Origin: Cryptomeria japonica
Taxonomy: Eukaryota > Streptophyta > Pinopsida > Cupressales > Cupressaceae
Direction: 5' to 3'
Assembly: GCF_030272615.1 (NCBI RefSeq)
Contig: NC_081415.1
Coordinates: 108,008,406 to 108,072,405 of the forward strand
DNA: 64,000 nucleotides
Shown: positions 22,490 to 34,500 of the stretch, piece after piece
Layout of the letters: every line of letters begins with the position of its first letter
How positions within the stretch are numbered: the stretch's first letter is position 1
The notes under the pieces: generated by a model
What the model was told of the DNA's origin: nothing
Database searches by the model: none
What the model saw: only the letters and a program-made list of their open reading frames with translations
Made by a program: the position numbers and the translations under genes

Positions 22490-24595
22490 TTGATGGATTG
22501 ATATTTTGTGGAACTTGATTTAGATTTTCAAATTTTCAAGTTTTGATATGACTTTGATTTGATATCTATGTTTTGATGAGGAAACTAATATTGGACTTGA
22601 TTTGCTTTTCGACAGGAGCGTCTTGGAGTGGTTCAGTCGTGTGAACGATTTTTGAGACTGTGGTCATTGATACCACGATTGACACAGACTGATAGAGATA
22701 TTATTGAGAGGTATGGCCTATTCTCGTTGTTAGATATGCCTTAGTTTATCATGAACTGGGGTTTACTCACAACATTGGCAGAGAGGTGGCACAGTGATAC
22801 GAACACCTTCCATTTGGCAACAGGCAAGATTACAGTGATGCCTAAAGATTGTTACTGGATTTTATGGATTCCTATGGTAGGTGCATTGCTACTCTATGAG
22901 TAGACCGAGGAGGGTGGGACTGAGGCACTTCATCAAATTTTGCAAGATGATACCGTTTGCAGGTATGAGATCCCCTGGCAGGAGTTGTTAGATTTGGATT
23001 ACACTCCTCTACCATCAGTTTTGGTAGGCTTCATAGGTGGTTTCTTATGTCCCAACCATAGGTCAAAGGGACTGGCAGTGGGATGGGGATTGGTTCTAGA
23101 GGATATGGTGACATAGGGTCACCGATTTGCATGGGGGTCAGCTATGCTGGTCTACTTATACAGGGATTTGCATCAGGTGGTATACTTGGGTTATGGGAGT
23201 TTATCAGCTGGAGTGACATTGCTACAGGTATGGGTGTGGGAGCATATTCCTACAACTAGGCCATTGGTGGACATAGACAGGCCTGTTGGGTGTGCGTATG
23301 CATACGGATACTAAGGTATAGTTGTCCAGCATATGCTGGAAAAACTAGAGCAATGGAGGAGAGTTTTGGATGATATTGATACGGTTGTCTAGTGACCATA
23401 TACATGTTGCGAGGTATGGGTAGAGGATAGGATGGAGATGCCCTATGTATATATGACCAGATATTTGATAGGGCAGACACCCTTTGTTATTGAGAGGTTT
23501 CTGCATAGCTAGGTGTTGCGGTAGTATAGTCGACAATAGGGGATTCCATAAGGAGCATGTTTTTATGCTCAATAGAGACAAGATATTCTAGATTGGGGAC
23601 CTATGATTGATAGCGTGGTGGCAGTGGAGGAGTTCTTTCATTTAGCTAGCCAAATTTGGGATTATGCCCTTGAGATAGTGGATGCTGGGATGACGGATGA
23701 TTTTGTAGCACTCTTCATAGTGCATGCAGTGGCTAGGATATTGGATCGAGTAGAGATGATTCCTGCCATTGATGATGATGAGGAGGTAGATGAGGGAGGT
23801 GGTGATGGAGGAGGAGGTGATGGCAAAGATGGTGGAGGAGGTGGCCGAGGTTGGTGAGGAGATAGAGGGAGATTGGATCGGTGGAGGAGAGGAGATAGGG
23901 GTGGAGATGGTAGTGGTAGAGGCATATGGGTGGAGAGAGCAGTGCGGTGGGCTGCGATGGATAGAGGGAGAGGAGGTTTGGCTATCAGAGCTAGGGGTGA
24001 GGAGAGGGTTGGGGAGGTAATAGCGGCAATGGGAGGGTATGATGATTTCAGACGATCGGCCCAGAGGAGGAGGTTAGATGTTTTACCTCCACTTGCACCG
24101 AGGATAGGTAGAGGGATAGGGGTTACCCCTTCACAGGTACCATTGCAGATGCGGATTCCAATGCATGTGGAGGATACATAGATTAGATCGCTATAGTTGT
24201 TAGTGCAGTAGTTGTAGACATAGTTGGTGCATTAGCGTTAGATTATTCAGCTAACCATAGAGTGTGATACTGTGATAGAGCGTCAGGGTCGAGCAGATGA
24301 GCTCGCAGCGAGTTTGCAGAGAGCAAAAGCAGGTGGCCCGATGAGAGACACCTTGAGAGAGCTGTCTTTGAGAGCTAAGGAGGTGGAGTATTACCGGCCC
24401 CATTATGAGGATGTGGTGCCTAGGGAGCATCGAGTGCAGAGTTTCACCACGTCGAGATCTAGTCATTCTCGAGAGACTGGGTCGAGGACAAAGAGAAGAG
24501 GTGTGATAGGGCCTCCTAGACATGATCCACTTGGAGATCCAGGTGCTGGGACATCTATAGCGAGACCATCTCCTTCAGAAGATAGTCATACCTGA

Positions 24596-24675
24596 GAGAC
24601 GTTGTCTCTATTGTATTTTGATCATTTTGTTGTATTGGCACAAATATAACATATTTTGTACATTGATCATTTTTT

Positions 24676-24706
<31 letters not shown>

Positions 24707-25856
24707 GACACCATTTTCTTTGATCCTCATGTGATGTGTTATGGATTGTGCATTCTATTATATGATGACGCAATGCTTAGATAGATGCCTATGATGTTGT
24801 GAGATGCATCTTGAAAATGAGATGTATGATATGATATGTAATTAATTGTAAAATGATATGCAACTAATTGTAAAATGATATGCAACTAATTGATTTGGAG
24901 CATCCTCATTCTACATTTGTCATCCATGTATAGCCACATGTTGTTTGCTTTCTTTGTATGTATCATCACTGAGCATTGATTTGTTTTGGGATATGTTAAA
25001 AATTTATACAAGCATAATGGTATAATTGAACCATAATGACCTGAGAAAAAATTACATGATTTTTGATTTTGCAAGATAGCACAAGCGTCAAGGTATAACT
25101 GAACCAAGATGACTTAAGTGCAGATTGCGTAAAAATAGACAAGATTAAACCATTTGTATGCATGATGTGGAATCATGTCTTTAGTGATATGGTGTGAATC
25201 ACGTATCGAGACAAGTATCGACATAGTACAAGTGATCGCCTCACAGATAGAAAACTAAAAAATAGTGGAGTCCCCACAACGTTCTCTAGCTTTGAAGCAT
25301 TGTTGAGAAAATTTAGAGGATCCAATAATTCAAAAAGTTCAAGAGCAAAAATAGTCAAAACTTTATGCAAGATGCAACATTTGATACTTCAGAAAAATCA
25401 TCCATCATATTTTGTGAATCCCATTAAGAGATCAATGTTTTGCTTTGTGAGTTTTGTTTGTTGGATATGATGTTATGAGTTTGCGACAAGTTTTGATGGC
25501 TTTAATATGCTGCAAGTTTTGATTAATACTACCCCTAGCTGATTGTGCCTCTTAATGTTGATATGTACAGTGATTACCAAGCCATGGTGAGATGCAGTGA
25601 AAGGATATGCGGATAAACTAGGATATTGACTACGCTAAGTATGTCCTGGATGGATATTGTGATAAAAATGTTGGGTGATGGCCGATAGTCCTTTACTATG
25701 GATATAATGGTATAGATATAGATAGAGGAGCTATCCTCTCACAATAGTGCATGTTGCCAGGTTTTCACTAGTTGCTTTTATTGTATCTCTTTTTTTTGCT
25801 TTTTCTTGATTTTTTTGATATTTTTGATTTTTTGAATTTTCCGTGCATTAGAATAC
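24596..25856. other. Spacer between convergent PMD gene and pol
   Basis: 1.26 kb of AT-rich DNA with no recognisable protein. It contains an (AT)14 run at 24679-24706 and a short duplicated piece TAATTGTAAAATGATATGCA near 24845-24875. It would hold the 3' ends of both transcripts; no polyadenylation site could be assigned. Confidence 0.6.
24679..24706. repeat. (AT)14 microsatellite
   Basis: 28 bases of perfect AT dinucleotide repeat. Confidence 0.95.
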
Positions 25857-26960
25857 TCAAGTGTAGTATTTCTTCAGATGGATGTTGTTAGTTGGTTCAT
25901 CAAGCACATCTCCTTCTGAAGTTGTTAGCTGATAGGCACTTGATCCATACGTTGATATAATGACATAGGGACCTAACCAGTTAGGTTCAAATTTCCCTTT
26001 CTTTTCCCGATCTTGTTGATTTCTTGGATTTTCTTTGAGTACTAGGTCACCAATTTTAAAAATTCAGGGAATGACCTTGTGGTTGTAGCTCCTGCACATG
26101 CATTTCTGATATGCTTTGAGATGAGTGTAGGCACGTTGGTGTCTTTCATCTAGAAGTTCAAGCTCTTGCAGTCAGTTAACTCGATACTCTTCATCTGGGA
26201 TTAAGCCTTTCAAAGAGACTTTGAGAGATGGAATTTCTACTTCTATGGGTAAAATTGCCTCTGATCCATATACCAATGAATATGGTGTAGCTCCTATATG
26301 TGTACGGATGCTATTTCTATATGCCCAAAGTGCTAGATTGAGTTGTACATGCCAATCTTTGCCTACATCATTCACTATTTTCTTTAGGATTTTCAATATT
26401 GTCTTGTTGGATGCTTCTGCCTGACCATTCCCCTGTGGGTAGTAAGGTGTAGAAAAATGATGTTGGATTTTGAATTTTTCACATAGTTCTCGTACATCTT
26501 GGTTTTTGAAAGGTCTTCCATTATCTGTGATGATGGAACTTGGAATGCCATATCTGTAGATCAGACAATTAAGGATAAAAGAGGCAATTTGTTTCCCAGT
26601 CACTGTGGTCATGGGGACTGCTTCAATCCATTTGGTAAAGTATTCCATTGTAGTTATAATGAACTTTGTCCATTTGAAGATGAAGGATGAATTTTGTCGA
26701 CCAAGTCTAGTCCCCACTTACAAAAGGGCCAGGATGTTGTGAATGGTTGCAGTTCCTATGCTGGTGCATGTATAAGATTGCCATGGACTTGGCATTTAGG
26801 ATACTTCTTCGCAAAAGTGATAAGAGTCTTTTTCCATTGTTGGCCAGTAATATCCCAGTCTTAGAAGCTTTTTAGCAAGAGTAGTACCACTTGAATGTGT
26901 GCCACAAATACCTTCATGAAGCTTGTGTAAAGCAAAGCCAGATTCATTACAATCAAGGCA
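25857..26960 (-). pseudogene. Tat element integrase
   Basis: DDE integrase that joins element cDNA to host DNA. The zinc-binding N-terminus reads LHKLHEGICGTHSSG (H-H half), then LGYYWPTM, then YPKCQVHGN (last C) after a frame change near 26810. The core has WGLDLVDK (first D, in a shifted frame near 26730), ITDNGRPF (second D at about 26525) and NGQAEASN (E at about 26417), with 35 residues between the last two as in DD35E. The C-terminus has LVLKENPRNQQDREKKGKF and LGPY, ending KKYYT at 25857. At least two frameshifts and several stops. Confidence 0.9.
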
Positions 26961-28130
26961 ATGAAGAAGAGTACCATCTAGACCTCGATGGTATAAAGTA
27001 TCAATAGTAAGAGTATAACGGACGGATTGTTGGATAAAGTTACATTTTTGGTTTTGGGACAGGTCAATGGGTAGGATATTGTTCTTTAGATTGTCATATA
27101 TCAGTCCATATAATGGAGAGTCAGAACCAGTCAAGGCATAGATAACATGGGATTTAGAATGATCATAGCTTGGGGAGAACAATTCCTCTACTAGAAACTC
27201 ATAATGATTATGTTGCTCTGGAATTTGTAGTAGTGAAGTGATAGTAGCCATGGCATTAGCTTCTCTATTGTCCAACCTTGGTATTTTCTCAAAGGTGATG
27301 TGTATAAAATATTGTTTGAAATCATCCACCATTCGCTTGTATGGTAGCAGCTTGTCATCCTTTGTCTGATAATCATTTTTTATTTGATTGATGACTAGTT
27401 GTGAATCTCCGTATACTTTTAATTCTATGATTCTCCATTATATGGCCATTTTGATTCTTGTAACCAATGCCTCATATTCAGCAACATCATTTGTGCATGG
27501 AAACATAAGCCTATATGATCTTGGTATAGTGTGCCCTTCAAGAGTGATGAACAGAATGCAAACAGCTGAGCCATGTTGTGTGTATGATCCATCAAAATAT
27601 AAGGTCCATTGTTTGGTAGAAATAGCTAGAACATCTCTGTCTAGAAATTTGATCTGCATAGTTTGTTTTCTAGGTAGTGGTGCTTCCGCCAGTTGATCTG
27701 CAATTTCTTGTCCTTTGATAGCTCTTCGCTCTGTGTAGTGGATATCAAATTCACTGCAAATCATGACCCATTTAGTCAATTTGCCTATAAGAGTTGCTTT
27801 GTTGAGTAAATATTTGAGAGGATCAATTTTTGCAACTCGCTTAATTGTGTGAGCTAGCATGTAGTGCCAAAATTTTTGAGAGGCAAATACCACTGTTAGA
27901 CAAGCTTTCTCAATGAATGTATAGTTGAGTTCATATCCGTTCAATGTCCTGCTGATGTAATAGATAGCTCGCTCCTTGCCTTATTGATCCTCTTGTGCTA
28001 ACAATGCCCCTAGTAATATGTTTGTTGTTGAAATGTAGAGAATGAGTGGCTTCCCTGCGATTGGTGGTACTAGAACTAGTGGGTTCATTAGATATTGCTT
28101 GATTTGATAGAAGGATTCTGCACATTTGGC
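26920..28130 (-). pseudogene. Dual RNase H region (gypsy RNase H plus extra aRNH-type)
   Basis: The gypsy RNase H comes first: PLILYISTTNILLGALLAQED, RAIYYISRTLNGYELNYT, IEKACLTVVFASQKFWHYM, ending near DIHYTERRAIKGQEIADQL. A second RNase H follows with WTLYFDGSYTQHGSA (catalytic D about 27593), NDVAEYEAL (E) and, after a stop, VYGDSQLVINQI (D), then LDNREANAMA. An additional archaeal-type RNase H after the gypsy one is an established mark of the Tat clade. It is fused to the integrase zinc domain downstream. One stop lies at 27438 between E and D; other damage is light. Confidence 0.88.
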
Positions 28131-28189
28131 TTCACATCTGAATGGTTAATTTTTATGTAGCAAATGATTGAATGGTAGACTTTTATATG

Positions 28190-28915
28190 CTAGTTGAGTG
28201 ATGAATCACCTGATTGACTGGAGTCATCCTTGTAGAGATCTAAGCTGGCTAGTGGTGGCATCTCCATAATGGCTTGTACCTTTATTTGATCTACTTCAAT
28301 ACCCTTAGCTGAAACTATGTAGCCTAGTAACTTACCTGATGTAACCCTAAAGACACACTTCTTAGGGTTGAGCCTGACTTGGAATTTCTCCAATCTATCA
28401 AAAATATTTTTTAAGATGCTTAGATGTTCTGCTTTGGTGAAGGATTTAGCTAGTAAATCATCCACATAGTCTTCCATGAAGGTATGCATCATGTCATGAA
28501 ATATTGTTGTCATTGCTCATTGATAAGTTGCTTCTGCATTCTTTAAGCCAAAAGGCATGACATTCCAATAGTACGTTCCCCAAGGACAGGTAAACATTGT
28601 TCTATCTTGATCCTCTGGGGCTATCTTGATTCGATTATAGCTTGAAAAACCGTCCATTAGTGATAGCATTGCATGACCTACTATGAGGTCTATAATTATG
28701 TCGATACTGGGCAAAGGAAAGTCATCCTTTGGACAGGCTTTGTTGACATCTCTAAAATCAATGCATATTTTGATACTGCCATCTGGTTTTGATACTGATA
28801 CAATGTTGGAAATCCATTTAGCATAGTCAATAGGTCGGATAAATCCAACGTCTAACAATTTCTTCAATTCAACTTTGACCATGAGTGCCACATGTGGATT
28901 CATCTTTCATAGCTT
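28190..28915 (-). pseudogene. Tat element reverse transcriptase
   Basis: RNA-dependent DNA polymerase. Blocks in order: LLDVGFIRPIDYAKWISN, ICIDFRDVNKACPKDDFPL, LSLMDGFSSYNRI, TMFTCPWGTYYWNVMPFGL, then a stop at about 28514 (CGA to TGA by context), then MEDYVDDLLAKS with the active site YVDD at 28457-28468, then LNPKKCVFRVTSGKLLGY. Catalytic residues are kept. The thumb is frameshifted near 28250, after MEMPPLASLD. Confidence 0.92.
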
Positions 28916-29013
28916 TTTCTTGACTGGCTTAGCTCCTGGACTAATGGATAAGTGATGCATGATTAATTATGGATCAATCCTAGCATATCTGCATATGATC
29001 AAACAAAGTTGAT

Positions 29014-30501
29014 TTACTTTTCTTTAAAAAATTTAATAAAGTCTGATCTTTCTTCCTCTATTAGAAATTCTGCAAGGTGTATATTTTTGGTTGCTTCTGT
29101 AGTACCAATATTGATTGATTGAGTGGGCTCAATCAATATGGGTGATCGCTCATGATAATGCTTAGGAAGAGTGTCAAGTCTCCCATCTTTAGGTGCCTTA
29201 AAAATATTTTCACCCTCAGATGCATCCTTTATTTTTACCTTTTTGTGATCTATTGTTTCCATTGATTGGTTTTTAGTAGTAGATCTTTTATTTTGTTCAT
29301 TTTTGTGACTAAGAGACTTGGCACTCTCCTGGTTGCAGATGTCATCACTTTGTTCACTGGTAGAGTCTGTTTCTGAGTTAATGGTACACAAGTAATGGAT
29401 AATGGATTTGTTGTTTGGGAAAATTGGTATATCATGAGTTTCATGTTCGTCCCAGTCTATGAGGTCAGGAAAGATAAGTGGTAAGGAGTCATTAGGCGGA
29501 TCAAGTTCTACTGCTATAAGTGTCAGGATGGAGGTATCCTCATGATTGGTTGGGGTGTTAAAGAAATTAAGGATTTCATCAAGGTCTTTGATGGTATCAT
29601 CTTCCGTATAGACTTGCTCATAATGTCGTTGCTCATTTTCCTTAACATCATAGATATTTTGTGAACCAAATTCAAGTGATCTAGATTATATGTCATGTTC
29701 TTCTTGAGAGATGGGTGTATGACTATCATTTGCACCAATATCTTCAGTAATATTAGAATAGCTACCCCATTCATATTCATTGGAATCAGTCTCAGAGGTA
29801 TTATCCCAGATTCTAGCAGTGTTGTGAACTAGTATGTTGTAGGGTGAGAACAAGTCTTTGATGATTGATACAAGTTTGATAGTCTTCTCTGATTCTGTGT
29901 CAAATCCTGCTTACACTCTTTGTATTTATTCATATATTGTTGCTCCTTGGGGAGGAATGATGTAATCAGGAGTTGATTCTTCTTTGTTGGATATTAGTTC
30001 TTGAATATGATGTGCTTCTACAGTAGATGCTTCCTACTTTTGATTGATAGGATGTCTTTGATATTTCTTTTGTTCTTGATGTTCACGTTCCTTACTTATT
30101 ATCTCAACTGACTCAAATAGTGCTTCCTGCTAGGAGTCTTCCTTGTACTTCTTTTCTTTCCACTAAGGTTTTTGATATTTATGTGGTATCCTCTTTGGTA
30201 GTAGAGTGAGTTCAAAGCCCAATCCTTTTTTGTCTTTACTGAATTGTGAAGGAGGATCCAATGGTTTTGTGATGCCTTCCTAATGCTTACCAATAGGTCC
30301 TTTGCCATTGTATCCCATTTGTTGCATGATTAAGTAGCCTTTTCCATATAGGTGTGTTGGTATAGCTATTTCCATAGTAGCCACTCTGTCTTCTTCCTCA
30401 TCCTTTTATAGCCAACTAAGGATGTCATTTTCCTCTAATTCATGTGCTAGAGTACCTAGTTGGATAAATGTGCCATCAAACTTGGTGATGGCCTGAGTTG
30501 C
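29014..30501 (-). pseudogene. Protease-RT linker with G-patch-like motif
   Basis: The minus-strand frame continues from protease. At about 30215-30345 it reads YLIMQQMGYNGKGPIGKH, stop, EGITKPL and then KKGLGF. This is the G-rich pattern of a G-patch (an RNA/helicase-binding motif known fused to some retroviral proteases). An Asp/Glu/Ser-rich linker follows (about 30200-29014) without recognised domains, broken by several stops. It ends SDFIKFFKEK just before the reverse-transcriptase lead-in SYADMLG. Confidence 0.65.
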
Positions 30502-31370
30502 TTAATGTGTTGATGTTGTAGGTAATCCATGAGATTTAGGTGACATTGGTAAGTTGGCCAAACACATGGGTTCCAAAGAGTACTCTCCCATGCCTTGCTC
30601 TTTGATTTTCATTTTCTGCTTGGAATCTATAGATAGTGATTTAGACTTTTCTTGTTGAGGATCTGGTGTTGAGTAACTTTGTTTTTCTCTATTATGTGGA
30701 ACCAAGCTATCTTGGGCTTCCCCCATAGCATTACAATGTTGAAATGGATTATGATCTATTGATATAGATATCTCTTGTCCATTGTAGGGGAACTTAAAAA
30801 ACTGATGATAAGTAGAAGGTACTACTTGCATTTCATATATCCAAGGTTGACCCATTAAGATATTGTATGTGAGGTCTATGTCTAAGACTTGGCACATAGT
30901 ATCCCTCTGTATTGGTCCTACTTGAATTGGAAACATTATTGTTCCTTTGGATGATCTTTCTTCATCATCATATGCTTTGATAGTGATATTTTTGTGTGGA
31001 TCAATAGAATGCTTAGAGAAGAATAATGCGTGAATAAGTTTTAAGGTACAGATATTGAGTCCAGCTCCTCCATCTATTAATACTCTTTTTAATCGATGCT
31101 TGTAGACCAAGACTTCAATGTGGAGTGGAGTATTGTGTGGATGGCTCAATGAGATATTATCATGCTTAGAAAAAGTAAGGTTATGAGGCTCTATCATATG
31201 AGCCACCATGGTTTGTAATTTGTTAGCATCCAGATCTTGAGGTACATTTGTTTCTAGTAACACTTGTTCCAATATGTCTTTGTGTTTTGGCGAAAGTTTT
31301 AGCAACTCTAGTATAGATATCTGAGCAGGAGTTTTGCACAGTTGACTTACTAGATCATATTAAATTTTGG
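30502..31370 (-). pseudogene. Tat element protease
   Basis: Aspartic protease that matures Gag-Pol. The block LKRVLIDGGAGLNICTLKL carries the catalytic D at about 31072-31074 (D-G-G). NILMGQPWIYEMQ is the conserved C-terminal block. The frame stays open for 267 codons to a stop at 30502. It is in the same frame as Gag upstream, separated by a stop near 31360. Confidence 0.85.
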
Positions 31371-32850
31371 GTACAGTGTTTTCTGTTGACATATGTCCCT
31401 TCAAGACATATTTTTGAGATCTGATTGTTATGTTGATGGATTCATGTTCACGCCTGTCCTTGATTGTGATAACATTGACTTGATTGTCTTCAACTGATAC
31501 ATGATTGATGGTGTTATTGTATATGCGATTGATACGAGATCCATGTGTATTGTTTGAGGTTGAAGATCCATCCTTGTTATAGTTTGGAAGAGGATTCTTG
31601 AAGGCTCCATGGTCACCATTTGCCTTGAGACCATCAACTGTTAAATCACCTCTATCAATCATATCCTAAATAATGTTTTTCAGCCTCATGCAATCATTGG
31701 TTTGATGACCTTTGTTGCGATGAAAATCACAAAAGTGTGAGTCATTCCACCAGGGTGGTTTGATTTGTGGTTCAAAGTTGTTGATTGCTGGTAAAGAGAT
31801 AATTTTGTTTGCCAAGAGTTCTCTGAATGTTGACTCTAGTGATTGCCCCAGTGGTGTGTAAATGCATTTTGGAAAGTTGTTTGTATTACCCCATGAGTTT
31901 GGATTAGGTCCCCGATTGGTGTTATTGTTTTGGGTATTGTTGGTGTTGTTTGTGTTGAGTTGATCTTGATTGGTATTCGGTGTATAAGTATTAGTGCCTT
32001 GGTTAGCACCTTTGGGATTCTTTGTAGCTTGAGGATTACCTGATAACGCGAGCATAGGCTACTTTGATTTTGGATCATTTGATTCATTTCCTCCTCCATT
32101 TCCATTTTTTTTGTTTCTGGTCTAGAATCTGGATTTGTCTAAGTTGTTGTTGTTTTGGTTATTGTAATTGGATGAACTTGTTCCTTCTTTGAAGAATTTC
32201 AATTTTCCTTTGTTGACACATGCCTCTTCCACTTGGATGCCATTCTTAATCAATTTAGCAAAAGATGGTATGCATTGGAGTTTTAGTCTGTAACTCATCT
32301 TACTATTCAAGTTGTCGATGAAAATTTCCATCTTTTCTTTTTTGAGCACATCATGAGGATATCCCAAAACCATACGTCACCAACATTGAAGGGATATCAT
32401 GAATGTTTCATTGTTTTTCTGTTTGGTGTTACAGATGTCTAGCATAATAATATCATGTTGACTATTATAGGAGTATTGAATTATGATTTTGTTGGCTACT
32501 TCATTGAATGATCTGACGGGAGGTGTGATTTTGGATAACCATTCCATTGTTTGCCCTCCCAAGCTTCTTGGGAATAACCTCATCAAATAGGTATCATTAT
32601 GAGCAAACTCAAGACTCATTGTACAAAATTCTTGAACATGATCACAGGGATCACTTTTCTTATCATATTTGTCAAATTTGGGAACATCTGAGTTTGGAGG
32701 AAAAGGCACCATGTTCAATCGTCTATCAAACGGATAAGGACAAATTTCAGTTAATGAATACCGTACTATTGTCCCTTGTTGCATGTCTTGCATTTGTTGA
32801 GTGAGAGAAATCAGAGGTGCATTATATTGTCGAGGGAAGAGTTATTCCCT
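31360..32850 (-). pseudogene. Tat element Gag
   Basis: Capsid-type Gag. Seen: CPYPFDRRLNMVPFPP, VPKFDKYDKKSDPCDHV, YLMRLFPRSLGGQTMEWLS (retrotransposon Gag core), an Asn/Thr-rich linker (31900-32000), and a zinc-knuckle-like CDFHRNKGHQTNDC at 31690-31731. Stops occur near 32122, 32060, 31664 and 31360. A frameshift near 32840 separates it from the N-terminal part. Confidence 0.88.
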
Positions 32851-33662
32851 TGCATTAGTTCTAGGCTGAAATGGTGTATGGAATGGTATGTTTTGCTCAG
32901 GGATGCTTTTCTTAGGGATATTTTGTTCTGGTGTGTTTTTCTCTGGGTCACGTGCTTCTTCCTCTCTTTGTCATTCTTGATATTCGTAATGTTGAAATCT
33001 TGTTCTAAAATGTCCATGTCAAAGTCTTCAGGAAGTTTAACTCCTTTTCTTGTGAGCATGAGTAGGTATTTTTCTTTGTCATTTTCCATGAGTCTTTCCA
33101 CAAGATTTTGAAACGAAGCGCTCTCTTGACATTCTTGAAGGAGCTCTTTAGAAATTTCAGTGTCCTCTAGGTTTGGATGCTCGAAAGGATTTGATAATCT
33201 CTAATTCATGCTGGATTCTGGTTGCATTTCACTTTGTTTGTTTCATTGAGAGTGAGTAACAACGGGCATCTAGTAGAAGCTTTCTGTGACAAAAGGAATG
33301 AACTCTTCTTCAATGTTTTGTTCAGGGGTTGGTGGTTCAAATCGGGGTATGTTGTAAGTGATGCACTCTTTAGGGAAGAATGCTAGATTGATCTTTCCTC
33401 CATGATTTATTTGTTGGTTGAATGTTGAATTTTGATAGAATGCTCTACTCCTCAATGGTTCCTTGTCAAATTTGTTTGTTTTGTTTTGAAGATATAATTG
33501 TATATGACGAAGGAATGTTCGATGAGATTTGTAGAGTTGATGATTGATGTATAAAAATTTATTTCTTTTGGCAAGTTTCGAAGAACTCGGTTGTTGTTTC
33601 TTCAACTTAGTGTTATGATAAATATTCTTTCTTCTTAGAATATGAGGATTAGTCATGCACAA
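32811..33662 (-). pseudogene. N-terminal Gag region of the Tat element
   Basis: The ATG at 33662 opens MCMTNPHILRRKNIYHNTKL, a basic segment rich in Lys/Asn, followed by FEPPTPEQNIEEEFIPFVTE. After stops near 33270, 33240 and 33200 the same frame continues as LMENDKEKYLLMLTRKGVKL to 32811. Probably the N-terminus of the same polyprotein. I do not recognise a named domain. Confidence 0.65.
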
Positions 33663-34144
33663 GCGATCAATGGTTTCCTTTGATTTGTTTTGGATTTAGT
33701 TTAACTTGTTTTGGAAACTCAAGTTTTACTTTATCAAAGTGAAGGTTTAGATGCCCCCTCATGACAAAGCATGTCAAATGATATGGAATACGAGCTTTCT
33801 TGATATGGAAACTCGATTTGACAACTTGGAGTTTGAAACAAGTGTGTTGTGGGATAAAAATTCATTTGTTTGAAGGACCTGTTTGCCACTTGTGATGATG
33901 TTTCCTGATTTTGATAGGAGAGATATGTTTATCCTGCGACTAGTTTAAGATTTTTAGACAACTTTGTTTGATGGAAATTTTTCTTTAAGAAACATCTTTT
34001 GATACTCTATTTTTTTTTTGGTTTTCTGCTTGATGAAGTTTAGGCTGATGAAGGAAAGCTTTCAAAATTGTTTTCAAAATTTTTAAAATTGATCTCTGTT
34101 TTACCCCTTGTTTTTCTAGTTTTGGCTATGTGCTAAAACAGAGA

Positions 34145-34500
34145 TGCAATGCACTATAAAATTTTCTCAACGCGCTAGCGAAAAGACTCCATGCACTACA
34201 CTACCCCCTGATACGTGCTAACTAGTTTATTTTGCTTTTGCCTTGGTTCAAAAGGTTATGCGTCAATAAGGGTCACCTATGAGCTAACTGTTAAACCCTA
34301 CACACTAGAGTTTGGCTTCCACGTGCTAAGTTGATGCTTCAATGTGCTAAACTATTTTCAAAATACACTATTTGAATCTGCTAGTTTTGGATTCTGGTGA
34401 AGCACTAATTTTAAGCCTTAATACACTAAGGAGAAGGTTTAATGCACTAAAATATGGTTCCCACGCACTAAAAAGTTGCTCTTACATGCTAAACTGGCCT
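34145..34500 (-). repeat. TAGTGCAT-like motif array, leader cluster A
   Basis: On the minus strand TTTAGCATGTAAG, TTTTTAGTGCGTGG, TTTTAGTGCATTAAAC, CTTAGTGTATTAAGG and others recur every 20-35 bp, more diverged than cluster B. Confidence 0.7.

Larger units (their letters stand above)
21424..24595 (+). pseudogene. Antisense plant mobile domain (PMD, MAIN/MAIL-like) gene, two exons
   Basis: Exon 1 (21424-21498) encodes MPILYSTHRFEHVRRYRR and ends CCACCT|GTAAGT, a consensus donor. Exon 2 starts after CTTTTCGACAG at 22616; the 1117-bp intron is in phase 0. Exon 2 is one frame of 660 codons to 24595 with no frameshift. PMD blocks in order: NWGLLTTLAERWHSDTNTFH, GGFLCPNHRSKGLAVGW, LVYLYRDLHQVVYLGYGSL, LLQVWVWEHIP, WGPMIDSVVAVEEFF (about 23594). 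A Gly/Asp-rich then Arg/Gly-rich tail and a basic C-terminus follow. PMD proteins of the MAIN/MAIL group act in nuclear gene and transposon silencing; the role of element-borne versions is unclear. At least 11 stops precede 23603 (for example 22742, 22901, 23114, 23312, 23390), so this copy is dead. It converges on pol. Confidence 0.85.

Noticed and set aside
23662-23925. Proline-rich minus-strand frame
   Set aside because: It is the complement of the Gly/Asp-rich tail of the plus-strand PMD frame and has no independent support.
32776-33111. Plus-strand frames of 85 and 111 codons
   Set aside because: They mirror the minus-strand Gag coding sequence of the Tat element.
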